Numbered from the stretch's first letter, positions 16,694 to 26,213 are shown. The stretch: 32,556 nt of DNA from Acidimicrobiia bacterium (GCA_016871255.1 VFZH01000029.1:1-32556), one strand, 5' to 3'. Notes: generated by a model from the sequence alone, not told the origin. Program-made: numbers and translations.

Positions 16694-18610
16694 ATGTCCC
16701 TTCCCAGCGAGTCCCGCCAGCGGATCACCGGACGCCTCCTGCTGCTGCAGGGCGCCATCGTCGCGGTCTTCCTCTCGCTTGCCGTGGGGTTCTGGTATTT
16801 CCAGGTCGTGGAGCACGCGCGCTTCGCCGAGATGGCGGAGCACAACCACCAGCGGACGCTCGCCCTCCGCGCGCCGCGCGGCGTGCTGCTCGACCGGCAC
16901 GGGAGGGTGCTTGTCGAGAACCGCGAGTCGTTCACCATCGCGATCGTGCGCGAGCACACGACCGATCTGGCGCGCACCGTGCGCCTGCTGGCGGCGGCGG
17001 TCGGCGTGGACGAGGCGCGCGTGCAGGCGATCGTCGACCGGCACCGCGGGGAGCCGTCGTACCGGCCGATCGTGATCCTCGAGGACGCCACGCTGGCGCA
17101 GGTGGCGGCGGTGACGGCGCGGCGGCTCGACTTCGAGCTGCCCGACGTGCTGGTCCAGCGCGTGCCGACGAGGCGTTATCCGGCCGAGGCGATGGCCGCG
17201 CACCTGTTCGGCTACGTCGGAGAGGCGAACGAAGCGCAGATGGCTGCCGAGAAGGTGTCGCTCGGCGCCATCGTCGGCCAGTCGGGCATCGAGCGGACCT
17301 ACAACCACGTGCTGATGGGCGAGGACGGCGCGCGGCTCGTCGTCGTCAACAGCGTCGGGCGCGAGATCCGGACGATCGAGGAGGTCCCTCCGGTCGAGGG
17401 GCGGCGCATCCAGCTGACGGTGGACGCCGACATGCAGCGCGCCGCGGAGGAGGCGTTCAGGGTGCTCGGCTACAACGGCGCGGCCGTTGTCCTCGATCCG
17501 CGCAACGGCGAGGTCCTGACGCTGACCAGTCTGCCGTCGTACGATTCCAACGACTTCGCATCGGGGGGCGTGAGCCGCGCCACCTGGGCGGCGCTCAGCA
17601 CCGACGCGCTGCGGCCGCTGCAGAACCGCGCGCTGCAGGGCCGCTACTCGCCGGGCTCGACCTTCAAGCTGGTCGTGGCGGCGGCGGCGCTGCAGGAGGT
17701 GGTCATCACGCCGGAACACACGGTGATGTGCCGCGGAGGGGCGCGGCTGTTCGGCAACTTCTTCCAGTGCTGGAAGCGCGGCGGGCACGGGCCGATGGAC
17801 CTGCGCCACGCGATCGAGCAGTCGTGCAACACCTACTTCTACAACGTCGGCAACATGGTCGGGATCGACGCGATCCACCGGTGGGCCGCGGCGCTCGGCC
17901 TGGCGCAGAAGAGCGGCATCGACCTGCCCAACGAAGTCGAGAGCCTCGTCCCGTCGACGAAATGGAAGCAGGAGACGACCGGCGAGAAGTGGTATCCCGG
18001 TGAGACGATCTCCGTGTCGATCGGTCAGGGGCAGGTGTCGGTCACGCCGGTGTCCATGGCGGTGATGACCGCGGCGATCGCCAACGGCGGCACGCGGGTC
18101 ACCCCGCACCTCGTCAAGGCGATCGACCATGGCAGCGGCTGGGAGCCGGTGGATGCGCCGCCGCCACGCACCGAGCGCGCGCTCGCGCCCGAGGCGGTCC
18201 AGGCGATTCACGACGGGCTGTGGATGGTCGTCAACCAGCGCGGGACGGGACGCAACGCGCGGATCGAGGGGCGTGACGTCGCCGGCAAGACCGGCACGGC
18301 GCAGGTCATCTCGCTCGACGCGGCGCGGGCCCTGGCGGGCCGCACGGATCGGGACCTGCGCGACCACGGCTGGTTCGTCTTCTTCGCCCCGCGCGACAAC
18401 CCCGAGATCGCCGGGGCGGTGTTCGCCGAACACGGCGAACACGGGTCCACGGCCGCGCTCATCGCCCGTCACGTGCTGGAAACCTATTACGCCAGGGCGG
18501 AGGGGCGTCCGCTGCCGGTGTTTGCGCCGCCGGGCACCCCGCCGGTGCCCGCGCCCCCCGAGGAGCCGCGGCTGGTGGCGATCACCGCTCCCGGCCCGGA
18601 AGCCCGGTAG
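16694..18610 (+). CDS. mrdA: Penicillin-binding protein 2 (peptidoglycan DD-transpeptidase of the elongasome)
   Basis: 638 residues. An N-terminal membrane helix (LLLLQGAIVAVFLSLAVGF), the class B PBP dimerisation/pedestal domain (LRAPRGVLLDRHGRVLVEN, and IVGQSGIERTYN), then the transpeptidase domain with all three motifs: SxxK at Ser322 (GSTFK), SxN at Ser377 (SCN) and KTG at Lys532 (GKTGTAQ). It cross-links new lateral-wall peptidoglycan together with RodA. The Pro-rich C-terminal tail (PPGTPPVPAPPEEP) is probably disordered. It stands between mreD and rodA in the canonical order. Its leader is a heptad repeat instead of a visible ribosome site. Confidence 0.96.
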   Translation: MSLPSESRQRITGRLLLLQGAIVAVFLSLAVGFWYFQVVEHARFAEMAEHNHQRTLALRAPRGVLLDRHGRVLVENRESFTIAIVREHTTDLARTVRLLAAAVGVDEARVQAIVDRHRGEPSYRPIVILEDATLAQVAAVTARRLDFELPDVLVQRVPTRRYPAEAMAAHLFGYVGEANEAQMAAEKVSLGAIVGQSGIERTYNHVLMGEDGARLVVVNSVGREIRTIEEVPPVEGRRIQLTVDADMQRAAEEAFRVLGYNGAAVVLDPRNGEVLTLTSLPSYDSNDFASGGVSRATWAALSTDALRPLQNRALQGRYSPGSTFKLVVAAAALQEVVITPEHTVMCRGGARLFGNFFQCWKRGGHGPMDLRHAIEQSCNTYFYNVGNMVGIDAIHRWAAALGLAQKSGIDLPNEVESLVPSTKWKQETTGEKWYPGETISVSIGQGQVSVTPVSMAVMTAAIANGGTRVTPHLVKAIDHGSGWEPVDAPPPRTERALAPEAVQAIHDGLWMVVNQRGTGRNARIEGRDVAGKTGTAQVISLDAARALAGRTDRDLRDHGWFVFFAPRDNPEIAGAVFAEHGEHGSTAALIARHVLETYYARAEGRPLPVFAPPGTPPVPAPPEEPRLVAITAPGPEAR

Positions 18611-18612
18611 CC

Positions 18613-19698
18613 GTGTTCGAGCGCCGCCTCTACCATCACATCGACTGGGCGCTGGTGGGCGCCATCCTCGCCCTCTGCCTCATGGGTCTTGCGATGGTGT
18701 ACAGCACGACGGGCGGGCCGACCGGCGCCTACGTCACGCAGATCTACGGTCTGCTCATCGGGATCGTGGCGTGCGCCGTGTGCCTGTCGATCGACTACCG
18801 CACGCTGGCGGATCGATCGCTGTGGATCTACGGGGCGCTCATCGCCGTCCTCGTCTACGTGCTCGTGTTCGGCGCCGTGCGGGGCGGGGCGCGGCGGTGG
18901 ATCGACCTGTACGCGTTCAACCTGCAGCCGTCCGAGTTCGCCAGGCTGGCTGCCGCCCTCGTGCTGGCGAAGTTCTTCGGCGAGGGGAAGCGCGGTGGGC
19001 TCACGCGCGCCGATCTGCTGGTCGGCGGGCTGCTGACGGCGGTGCCCGTGCTCCTGATCGCGCGCCAGCCGGACCTGGGCACGGCCGCCACGCTGCTGCC
19101 GGTGCTGCTCGCCATCGCGTTCGTGGCGGGTCTTCCCCTGCGACTGCTCGGCATCATCGCCCTCATCGGGCTGCTCGCGGCGCCGGTCGTGTGGCGCTAC
19201 GGGTTGCAGGACTACCAGAAGGAGCGGTTGTCCACGTTCGTCAACCCGGAGCAGGATGCGCAGGGCGCGGGGTACCAGCAGATCCAGGCGCGCATCACGG
19301 TGGGCTCGGGGGGACTGTGGGGCAAGGGGTTCATGAACGGCACGCAGGGCCAGTTGCGGTTCCTGCCGGTGGCGCACAACGACTTCATCTTCTCGGTGCT
19401 GGCCGAGGAGCAGGGCTTCGTGGGAGTGCTGGTGGCCCTGGGGCTGTACCTGTTCGTGATTCTCAGGGCACTGGAGGCGGCCAGGCTGGCCAAGGATCGG
19501 CTGGGCGCCTACCTCGTGCTCGGCGTCCTGGCGGGTTTTGCCTTCCAGGTGATGTACAACGTGACGATGTCGGCCGGCCTCGCGCCGGTCAAGGGTTTGA
19601 CGCTTCCGCTCATGAGCTACGGCGGCTCCTCCATGATCGCCACCCTGGCGGGGTTCGGCCTGATTCTCAACGTGCGGATGCGGAGGTTCACCAACTAG
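18613..19698 (+). CDS. mrdB: Rod shape-determining protein RodA (SEDS glycosyltransferase)
   Basis: 361 residues with about ten membrane helices. SEDS motifs are visible: RGGARRWIDLYAFNLQPSEFARLA, RQPDLGTAATLLPV (with the catalytic Asp of the family), FLPVAHNDFIFSVLAEEQGFVG and GLTLPLMSYGGSSM. RodA polymerises lipid II into glycan strands as the partner of PBP2. The start is a GTG at 18613, 2 bp after the PBP2 stop, so the two are translationally linked. Confidence 0.96.
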   Translation: MFERRLYHHIDWALVGAILALCLMGLAMVYSTTGGPTGAYVTQIYGLLIGIVACAVCLSIDYRTLADRSLWIYGALIAVLVYVLVFGAVRGGARRWIDLYAFNLQPSEFARLAAALVLAKFFGEGKRGGLTRADLLVGGLLTAVPVLLIARQPDLGTAATLLPVLLAIAFVAGLPLRLLGIIALIGLLAAPVVWRYGLQDYQKERLSTFVNPEQDAQGAGYQQIQARITVGSGGLWGKGFMNGTQGQLRFLPVAHNDFIFSVLAEEQGFVGVLVALGLYLFVILRALEAARLAKDRLGAYLVLGVLAGFAFQVMYNVTMSAGLAPVKGLTLPLMSYGGSSMIATLAGFGLILNVRMRRFTN

Positions 19699-19854
19699 TC
19701 TGACCCGGTCCACACGCCATGCTGCTGACCGACGACCTGCCGCGCCGCCCCCTGTCCGGGCCTGGCGAGCGCCGCCGGACCGCCCCGCGCCGGGACGGCC
19801 TGCGGCCTGGCCGCGTCGTGTCCGCGACGGCGTGGAGCCGACGGAGCTGTCCGC

Positions 19855-21426
19855 ATGACGAAGGAGATGATCATCTCATCGAGCGCCCACGAGACGCGTG
19901 TGGCCATCCTCGAGGACGATCAGGTCGCCGAGGTCTTCATCGAGCGCGAACGCCAGCGTGGCGTCGCGGGCAACGTCTACAAGGGCCGGGTCTCGAAGGT
20001 GCTGCCCGGCATGCAGTCCGCCTTCGTTGACATCGGCCTCGAACGGGCCGGCTTCCTGTACGTGTCGGACGTGATCGACACGATGGAGGAGTTCGATCGC
20101 CTCGAGACCGACGAGGAGGACGCCGGGGCGCCCCTGGCGGGCAATGGCACCCTCAGGCCGCCCGCCGGGCGCGGGCCGCGGCGCGACCGCCAGAGCGCGC
20201 CCGAGGTCAAGATCGAGGACCTGCTGAAGGAAGGGCAGGAAATCCTGGTGCAGGTCGCCAAGGAGCCGATCGGCACGAAGGGCGCGCGGCTGACGTCGCA
20301 CGTGACGATGCCCGGGCGGTTCCTCGTCTTCATGCCTACGGTGAACCACGTGGGCGTGTCGCGGAAGGTGGACACGCGCGAGGAACGGGGCCGGCTGCGC
20401 GGCATCGTCCGGGAGTTCCGCGAGCAGCACGGCTTCACCGGCGGCGTCATCATCCGCACCGCGGCTTCCGGCCGTCCGAAGGAGGACATCGTCGCGGATC
20501 TCAGCTACTTCCACCGCATCTGGACGGACATCCGGCAGAAGACCGAAGGCGGCCGGGCGCCGGTGGTGGTGTACCAGGAGCCGAGCCTCGTCGCGAAGCT
20601 GCTGCGCGACCTCCTCACCGACGAATATTCGGCCATCCGCATCGACACCGAGCAGGAGCACCGGCGGATTCTCGACCTGGTCGAGCGGATCATGCCTGCG
20701 CTCGCCTCCCGCGTGAAGCTCTACGCGAAGGAGTTCCCCCTCTTCGAGGAGTACGGCGTCCAGGCGGAGATCGACAAGGCGCTGCGCAGCAAGGTGTGGC
20801 TGAAGTCCGGCGGGTCGATCGTGATCAACCAGACGGAGGCGCTGGTGGCGATCGACGTCAACACCGGGCGCTACGTGGGCAAGAAGACCGCCGGCCGGCT
20901 CGAGGACACGATCCTGAAGACGAACCTCGAGGCGGTGAAGGAGATCGTGCGGCAGATCCGCCTGCGCGACCTCGGCGGCATCATCGTGCTCGACTTCATC
21001 GACATGGACGAGAAGCGCAACCGCCAGAAGGTCTTCCAGGCCGTGGAGCAGGAGCTGCGCAAGGACCGGTCGCCGTCGAAGGCGCTCCAGGTGTCGGACT
21101 TCGGCCTGGTCATCGTCACCCGGAAGCGCGTGAAGCAGAGCCTCGAACGCGTCCTGACGGATCCCTGTCCGTACTGCGCCGGGAGCTCGGTCATCAAGTC
21201 CAGCTCCACCATCTGCTACGAGATCCTCTCGGAGATCCGGAAGCTGAGCGTCGACCTGAACGGACAGGGCCTGGTGCTGCGGGTGAACCCCGACATCGCG
21301 CGGGCGCTCCGTGAAGAGGAGCGCGGGGTGCTGAAGGAGCTGAAGCAGGTCGTCGGCCGCGACCTGGCCGTCCGCGGCGACGCGCTGCTGCACCATGAGC
21401 AGTTCGACCTGATGGCGATCGGCTAG
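19855..21426 (+). CDS. rng: Rne/Rng family ribonuclease (RNase G-like)
   Basis: 523 residues, the size of RNase G and lacking the long C-terminal scaffold of RNase E. An S1-like RNA-binding domain (about 35-130) carries a charged insert (FDRLETDEEDAGAP, RGPRRDR). The catalytic region has Asp334 (VAIDVNTGRYVG) and Asp380 (IIVLDFIDMDEKRNR), the metal-binding pair of the family, and the zinc-link CPYC at Cys438/Cys441. It cleaves 5'-monophosphorylated single-stranded RNA in mRNA decay and rRNA maturation. ATG 19855 has GGAG about 8 nt upstream. An in-frame ATG at 19867 directly follows AAGGAG, too close to be preferred. It lies 156 bp after rodA. Confidence 0.93.
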   Translation: MTKEMIISSSAHETRVAILEDDQVAEVFIERERQRGVAGNVYKGRVSKVLPGMQSAFVDIGLERAGFLYVSDVIDTMEEFDRLETDEEDAGAPLAGNGTLRPPAGRGPRRDRQSAPEVKIEDLLKEGQEILVQVAKEPIGTKGARLTSHVTMPGRFLVFMPTVNHVGVSRKVDTREERGRLRGIVREFREQHGFTGGVIIRTAASGRPKEDIVADLSYFHRIWTDIRQKTEGGRAPVVVYQEPSLVAKLLRDLLTDEYSAIRIDTEQEHRRILDLVERIMPALASRVKLYAKEFPLFEEYGVQAEIDKALRSKVWLKSGGSIVINQTEALVAIDVNTGRYVGKKTAGRLEDTILKTNLEAVKEIVRQIRLRDLGGIIVLDFIDMDEKRNRQKVFQAVEQELRKDRSPSKALQVSDFGLVIVTRKRVKQSLERVLTDPCPYCAGSSVIKSSSTICYEILSEIRKLSVDLNGQGLVLRVNPDIARALREEERGVLKELKQVVGRDLAVRGDALLHHEQFDLMAIG

Positions 21427-21472
21427 AGCGGTACCGCCCTCAACATGACCGTAGCGGGTCCTGTCGCCGGGT

Positions 21473-21550
21473 CTCCCCACCCCGTGCCCGGCGCCGGAAG
21501 CACCCTCACGGGAGAGGCGCCTGCGGCGCGGGGTGGGGAGGCCTCTCCCG
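21473..21550. repeat. Nested inverted repeats between the RNase gene and murI
   Basis: CTCCCCACCCCGTGC (21473-21487) pairs with GCGCGGGGTGGGGAG (21526-21540) at 14 of 15 positions. CGGGAGAGGC (21509-21518) pairs with GCCTCTCCCG (21541-21550). The two pairings compete, so the RNA could switch between stems. There is no T-run for a standard terminator. It could be an intergenic palindromic repeat of REP type, or an attenuator. Confidence 0.5.
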
Positions 21551-21587
21551 GCGCCACCCGCGTGAGACCTGGATTGCCGGAAGCGCG

Positions 21588-22382
21588 ATGACTGCGGCGG
21601 ATCCGATCGGCGTGTTCGACTCCGGCGTGGGCGGCATCTCGGTGCTGCGGGAGATCCGGCGCGCGCTGCCGGCCGAGGATCTGATCTACTTCGCCGACTC
21701 CGGCCATGCGCCGTACGGCGATCGGCCCGAGTCGTTCATCGGTGATCGGGCGGCTGCGGTCGTGGACTTCCTGGTCAGAGGCGGCGCCAAGGCGATCGTC
21801 GTCGCCTGCAACACGGTCACCGGCGTGGCCGTGGAGACGCTGAGGGCCCGGTTCGCGCTCCCGATCGTGGCGATGGAGCCGGCCGTGAAGCCGGCGGCCG
21901 CGATGACGAAACGCGGCGTCATCGGCGTCCTCGCCACGAGCCGGACGCTGGCGGGGGAGCGGTTCGCGCGGCTGCTGTCCAAGCACGCCGCCGGCGTGGA
22001 CGTGGTGCTCCAGTCCTGCGCCGGCCTGGTGGAGCAGGTCGAGCGGGGCGACTTCGACGGTCCGGAGACCCGCCGCCTCGTGGAGCGCTTCGTCTCCCCA
22101 CTGCGCGATCGGGGTGCCGACGTCATCGTGCTCGGCTGCACGCACTATCCCTTCGTGTCGGCGCTGATTGCCGAGGTCGCCGGTCCGGGCGTGACGATCG
22201 TGGACCCCGCCGAGGCGGTCGCGCGCGAGTTGACGCGGCGGCTGCGTGTCGAAGGCCTGACGCGCGGCGGGACGGCTCCGGGGCGGGAACGCTTCGTGAC
22301 GAGCGGATCGATCGAGGATGTGCGGATCCTGCTCGGCCGGTTGTGGGAGGATGGGGTCCAGGTGGAGGCGGGTGCGGCATGA
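21588..22382 (+). CDS. murI: Glutamate racemase
   Basis: 264 residues, the usual length. The N-terminal catalytic segment has Asp11 (GVFDSGVGG). The two catalytic cysteines are Cys74 (VACNTVTG) and Cys184 (LGCTHYPF), both in conserved motifs. YFADSGHAPYG corresponds to the substrate loop. It interconverts L- and D-glutamate in the cytoplasm, supplying D-Glu for muramyl-peptide synthesis, which fits its place next to the elongasome genes. Its stop overlaps the next start (ATGA). Confidence 0.95.
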   Translation: MTAADPIGVFDSGVGGISVLREIRRALPAEDLIYFADSGHAPYGDRPESFIGDRAAAVVDFLVRGGAKAIVVACNTVTGVAVETLRARFALPIVAMEPAVKPAAAMTKRGVIGVLATSRTLAGERFARLLSKHAAGVDVVLQSCAGLVEQVERGDFDGPETRRLVERFVSPLRDRGADVIVLGCTHYPFVSALIAEVAGPGVTIVDPAEAVARELTRRLRVEGLTRGGTAPGRERFVTSGSIEDVRILLGRLWEDGVQVEAGAA

Positions 22383-22855
22383 GACAGGGTTCCGTCGTGG
22401 CGATCAACGTTTCGGACGGTGGCGTGCCGAAGAAGGCCGTCGCGTCCGCGCGGGTGCGGACGTCCGGAGTCGACGGTGACCGCCAGCGGGACCTCCGTGT
22501 TCACGGCGGGCCCGAGCGCGCGGTGTGCCTCTTCTCGAGCGAGCTGATCCGCGCCCTCCAGGCCGAAGGGCATCCGATCGCTCCAGGCGAGATCGGCGAG
22601 AATCTGACGCTGATGGGCATCCGGTGGGCCGACGTCACCGAAGGGCGGATTCTGGACGTCGGCGAGGTGCGGCTGCAGGTGACCGAGCCCGTGGACCCGT
22701 GCCGGAACATCGCGTACGCGTTCCTGGGCGGCGATTTCATGCGCGTGTCGCCGAAGGCCCATCCCGGGTGGAACCGCATGTACGCCCGGGTGCTGACGGA
22801 AGGTGTGGTGCGCGTCGGCGATCCCGTGTCGATCCGCGGAGCGGATTCACGATGA
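22379..22855 (+). CDS. MOSC domain-containing protein
   Basis: 158 residues, a single MOSC domain: VAINVSDGGVPKKAV at the start, VDGDRQRDLRVHGGPERAVCLFS, then GEIGENLTLMGI and VTEPVDPCRNI with the conserved Cys108. MOSC proteins bind molybdenum cofactor or carry sulfur via this Cys; the YiiM group is linked to detoxification of N-hydroxylated compounds. The ATG at 22379 overlaps the murI stop and its own stop overlaps the next ATG, so three genes are translationally linked. No molybdoenzyme is nearby, so the partner is unknown. Confidence 0.87.
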   Translation: MRQGSVVAINVSDGGVPKKAVASARVRTSGVDGDRQRDLRVHGGPERAVCLFSSELIRALQAEGHPIAPGEIGENLTLMGIRWADVTEGRILDVGEVRLQVTEPVDPCRNIAYAFLGGDFMRVSPKAHPGWNRMYARVLTEGVVRVGDPVSIRGADSR

Positions 22856-24342
22856 CGCGCACGGTGTGGGCCCGGCGCGCCGGCCTCCTGGTCGCGGCCG
22901 CTGTCGTGTCGTCAGGGCCGGCGTGGGCCCGCCCGGCCACGCCGGCGCCGCCCCTGCCGGCACCCACCAACACCGTCGTCCGCGTCAGCACCGAACGGCA
23001 GTTGCAGCGGGCGGTCCAGGACGTCGGGTCCGACACGACCATCCTGATCGCCCCCGGCACGTACCGTCTCACGAGCACCCTGTACTTCAACCGCGCGATT
23101 CGCGACGTCACACTCCGCGGTGCGACCGACGATCGGGACGACGTCGTCCTGCTCGGGCCCGGGATGCGTCAGCCGAGCAGCAGCACGCCGTTCGGCGTCT
23201 GGACCGGTGGCGGCGTCGTGCGTCTGACCATCGCCAACCTCACGCTGCGCGATTTCCCGGAGCACCCCATCATCCTGAATCCGGGTACCGAGAGTCCGCG
23301 CGTGTACAACGTGCGGCTGGTGGACGCGGGCGACCAGTTCATCAAGAGCAACCCGGCAGGCAACGGCACGGGCGTCAACGGCGGCATCGTGGAGTACTCG
23401 GTCATCGAGTACACGACCGTGGCGGGGGACAGCTACACGAACGGCGTTGACGTGCACACTGGGATTGGCTGGATCATCCGCCACAACCTGTTCCGGAACA
23501 TCGTGGCGCCCGGCGATCTGGCCGGCCCGGCCGTGCTGATGTGGAACCACTCGGCGGGCACCGTCACCGAGGGCAACGTGTTCATCAACTGCGCGCGTGC
23601 GATCAGCTATGGGCTGATCAACCGGCCCGGCGGCGACCACACGGGCGGCGTCATCCGCAACAACGTGATCTTCCGCGCGGCGTCGGTCGCCGGTGACGTG
23701 GGCATCCACCTGGCCGCGTCGGCGAACACGCAGGTCCTCAACAACACGGTGTACCTGTCCGGTACCTACCCGACGCCGATCGAATACCGCTACGCGCAGA
23801 CCAGCGGTGTCGTGATCGCGAACAACCTGGTCGACGGCGTGATCCGGGCGAGGGACGGCGCGACCGGACGCCTGGTCACCAACGTCGAAGGCGTGCAGGG
23901 GGATCTGTTCGTGGATGCCGCGGCGGGCGATCTCCACCTGGCGCCCACCGCGGCCAGCGCCATCGATCGCGGCACGGTCACGAGCGAGGTCACCGAAGAC
24001 ATGGACGGCGAAGCCAGGCCGGCCGGCGGAGGCTACGACATCGGCGCCGACGAGCGCGGCGGCTCGACGACGGCGTACCAGCTCGGCGGCCGCATCATCG
24101 ACATGGCCCTCGGCGCCGCGATGCCCAGCGTGACCGTGACGCTGACAGGCGCGCGGTATCACGTGACGTCGACCGACGCGCTGGGACGCTTCCTGTTTCC
24201 CGGACTCGCTGCGGGGGTGCACTACGTCGTGACGCCCGGCCGGAGCGGGTTCCGGTTCACGCCAGGGGATGCGTTCTTTCCGGGGCTGTCCGGGAGCGAC
24301 CTGTCCGTGGACTTCGAGGGCTGGGCGTCCGGGGCGCCGTGA
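22852..24342 (+). CDS. Secreted right-handed beta-helix protein with C-terminal beta-sandwich
   Basis: 496 residues. A signal peptide (about 1-26, ending SSGPAWA) is followed by parallel beta-helix repeats rich in N and I/V (residues 60-370; for example VIRNNVIFRAASVAGDVGI, TQVLNNTVYL, GVVIANNLV). The segment DLHLAPTAASAIDRG with YDIGADE resembles the choice-of-anchor Q region that closes such helices. A carboxypeptidase-regulatory-like domain (about 405-490, GGRIIDMALGAAMPSVTVTL) ends the protein. The fold is common in polysaccharide lyases and surface adhesins; no lyase catalytic triad can be assigned here. It starts by ATGA overlap with the MOSC gene. Confidence 0.8.
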   Translation: MTRTVWARRAGLLVAAAVVSSGPAWARPATPAPPLPAPTNTVVRVSTERQLQRAVQDVGSDTTILIAPGTYRLTSTLYFNRAIRDVTLRGATDDRDDVVLLGPGMRQPSSSTPFGVWTGGGVVRLTIANLTLRDFPEHPIILNPGTESPRVYNVRLVDAGDQFIKSNPAGNGTGVNGGIVEYSVIEYTTVAGDSYTNGVDVHTGIGWIIRHNLFRNIVAPGDLAGPAVLMWNHSAGTVTEGNVFINCARAISYGLINRPGGDHTGGVIRNNVIFRAASVAGDVGIHLAASANTQVLNNTVYLSGTYPTPIEYRYAQTSGVVIANNLVDGVIRARDGATGRLVTNVEGVQGDLFVDAAAGDLHLAPTAASAIDRGTVTSEVTEDMDGEARPAGGGYDIGADERGGSTTAYQLGGRIIDMALGAAMPSVTVTLTGARYHVTSTDALGRFLFPGLAAGVHYVVTPGRSGFRFTPGDAFFPGLSGSDLSVDFEGWASGAP

Positions 24343-24349
24343 TCGCGCC

Positions 24350-26176
24350 ATGACGGGTCCCTCCCGCCTCGTGTGTCTCGCTGTCGTCGCCGGCATTGGC
24401 GCGGGCCACCTGTCCGCGAGCGCCCGGCCACAGTCGCAGGAGCAGGACGCCGCGCCGGTCTTCCGGACCGGCGTGGACGTGGTGCGTGTGGACGTGTCGG
24501 TGTCCGGCCGTGACGGCCAGGCGGTGGCCGACCTGCAGGCCCCGGACTTCGAGCTGCGCGAAGAGGGCGTGATCCAGCGGATTCAGTCGGCGCAGTTCAT
24601 CCGCCTCGACGGCGTCCGCCGGTCGGATCGGACCGACTCGATGACGATCCGGTCGGCCGAACACGCGGCACGCGAGGCCCGGCGGGACGACGTCCGCGCG
24701 TTCGCGATCTTTCTCGACGACTACCACGTCGACAAGCACCCGCAGATCACAATCCGCGCCCGCGAGGCGATGAAGGCGTTCGTGCGACAGTTCGGTCCCA
24801 ACGACATCGTGGCGGTCATGGATCCGCTGACGCCGCTCAGCCACCTCCGCTTCACGCGGGATCTCGATGAGGTGGCGCAGCGGATGGCGGAGTTCGAAGG
24901 ACGGCGTTTCCAGGCACACCCGGTCCGCAGTGCGATCGAAGAAGCGCAGCTCATGCGGCGTGACATCTGGGAGGTACGCGGCGAGGTGTCGCTGTCGGCG
25001 CTGGAAGCGCTGGTCACGTATCTCGGCGGCCTCGGCGACGGGCGCAAGTCGGTGCTGTTCGTGAGCCAGGGGCCGACGGTCGGCCGCTTCAGGGCCGAGA
25101 GCGATCAGCGGATCGAGGCGGTGCTCCGGGCTGCCAATCGCGGCAACGTGACGATTCACGCTTTCGATCCCAGGCCGCTCGGCCGCGCGCCGTTCGGCGG
25201 AGCGACCACGCTGGCGCGGCTGGCCGCCGAGACGGGAGGCCGCCGGATCGTGAACGTGAACGAGCCGGATCGGCTGCTCGCGCAAACCGTCGCCGACGCC
25301 AGCGCCTACTACCTCCTCGGCTACGAGCCGGAACGGCCGGTCGAAGACGGCGGGTTCCGGCGGATCGACGTGCGCGTGAAGCGCCGGGGGCTGGACGTGC
25401 GGTCTCGACGAGGCTACTGGGCGGACCGGCCCGCGCCCGCTCCCGCGCCGGTGGTCCCCGCCGAGCCCGGTCTGTCCGAGGCGCTGTCCGCGCTGGCGAC
25501 GCCGGAGGGTGGCCGCGCGGCTGGCGTCTGGATCGGGGCGTCGCGCCTGACGGGTGCGCTGACCCGCCTCACCCTGGTGTGGGAGGCGGCTGGCGCGCAG
25601 GGCGGGGCGGACGTCGATCGGCTGGACGTGGAGGTGCAGCAGGGTGCCCTCGCAGCCGATGGTACGGACACCGTCGTGACGATGAGCGCGTCGACACCGG
25701 CCGTGTTCGGTGTCGCGGCGGGCGCGCCGACCACGCTGCTGTTCACGGCCCGGGATATTGAAGGCGACGTGCTCGATCGCTGGACGCGCGTGGTCGATGT
25801 CCCTGCCTTCGCGCCTGGTGTGCCGGCGCTGGCAACGCCGCGCGTGCTGCGGGCGCAGTCCGCGTTCGAGGCGCGGCGGCTGCGCGAGGACCCCGACCCG
25901 GTGCCCACGGCGACGCGCCGGTTCCGGCGTTCGGACGTGGTGCTGGTGGACGTGGACGCCTACGCGCCGGACGCGTCCCCGTCGAGCCTGCAGGCCAGCC
26001 TGCTCAACGCGGAAGGCACGCGGCTCGTCGATCTCGACGGCACCAGCCTCGGGGACGGTCGCACCCGGTTCACGCTCCCACTGGCCAGCCTGGCGCCGGC
26101 TGTCTACGTCCTGCGTATCGTCGGCCCGGCCGAAGGCTCCGGCCGCGAGCTGATCGCCTTCTCCGTCGGACTCTAG
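24350..26176 (+). CDS. VWFA-related secreted protein of acidobacterial type
   Basis: 608 residues from the ATG at 24350, which begins a signal peptide (MTGPSRLVCLAVVAGIGAG). The segment FRTGVDVVRVDVSVSGRDG...VADLQAPDFELREEG marks the VWFA-related acidobacterial domain. The vWA fold follows (VRAFAIFLDDYHVDKH, LGDGRKSVLFVSQGPTV, VTIHAFDPR). The first MIDAS loop reads DDYHV instead of DxSxS, so metal binding may be altered. SAYYLLGYEPE then links to a C-terminal beta-rich region (450-608). Probably an exported protein of unknown function. It begins 7 bp after the beta-helix gene and ends the plus-strand run. Confidence 0.82.
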   Translation: MTGPSRLVCLAVVAGIGAGHLSASARPQSQEQDAAPVFRTGVDVVRVDVSVSGRDGQAVADLQAPDFELREEGVIQRIQSAQFIRLDGVRRSDRTDSMTIRSAEHAAREARRDDVRAFAIFLDDYHVDKHPQITIRAREAMKAFVRQFGPNDIVAVMDPLTPLSHLRFTRDLDEVAQRMAEFEGRRFQAHPVRSAIEEAQLMRRDIWEVRGEVSLSALEALVTYLGGLGDGRKSVLFVSQGPTVGRFRAESDQRIEAVLRAANRGNVTIHAFDPRPLGRAPFGGATTLARLAAETGGRRIVNVNEPDRLLAQTVADASAYYLLGYEPERPVEDGGFRRIDVRVKRRGLDVRSRRGYWADRPAPAPAPVVPAEPGLSEALSALATPEGGRAAGVWIGASRLTGALTRLTLVWEAAGAQGGADVDRLDVEVQQGALAADGTDTVVTMSASTPAVFGVAAGAPTTLLFTARDIEGDVLDRWTRVVDVPAFAPGVPALATPRVLRAQSAFEARRLREDPDPVPTATRRFRRSDVVLVDVDAYAPDASPSSLQASLLNAEGTRLVDLDGTSLGDGRTRFTLPLASLAPAVYVLRIVGPAEGSGRELIAFSVGL

Positions 26177-26213
26177 AGGTACCGGTCGGCGCCAGGAGTC
26201 CGGCCAGCTTCCG

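Noticed and set aside
19719-20030. Small ORF between rodA and the RNase G gene
   Set aside because: It overlaps the start of the well-supported RNase gene in another frame, has no ribosome site and encodes Arg-rich low complexity.
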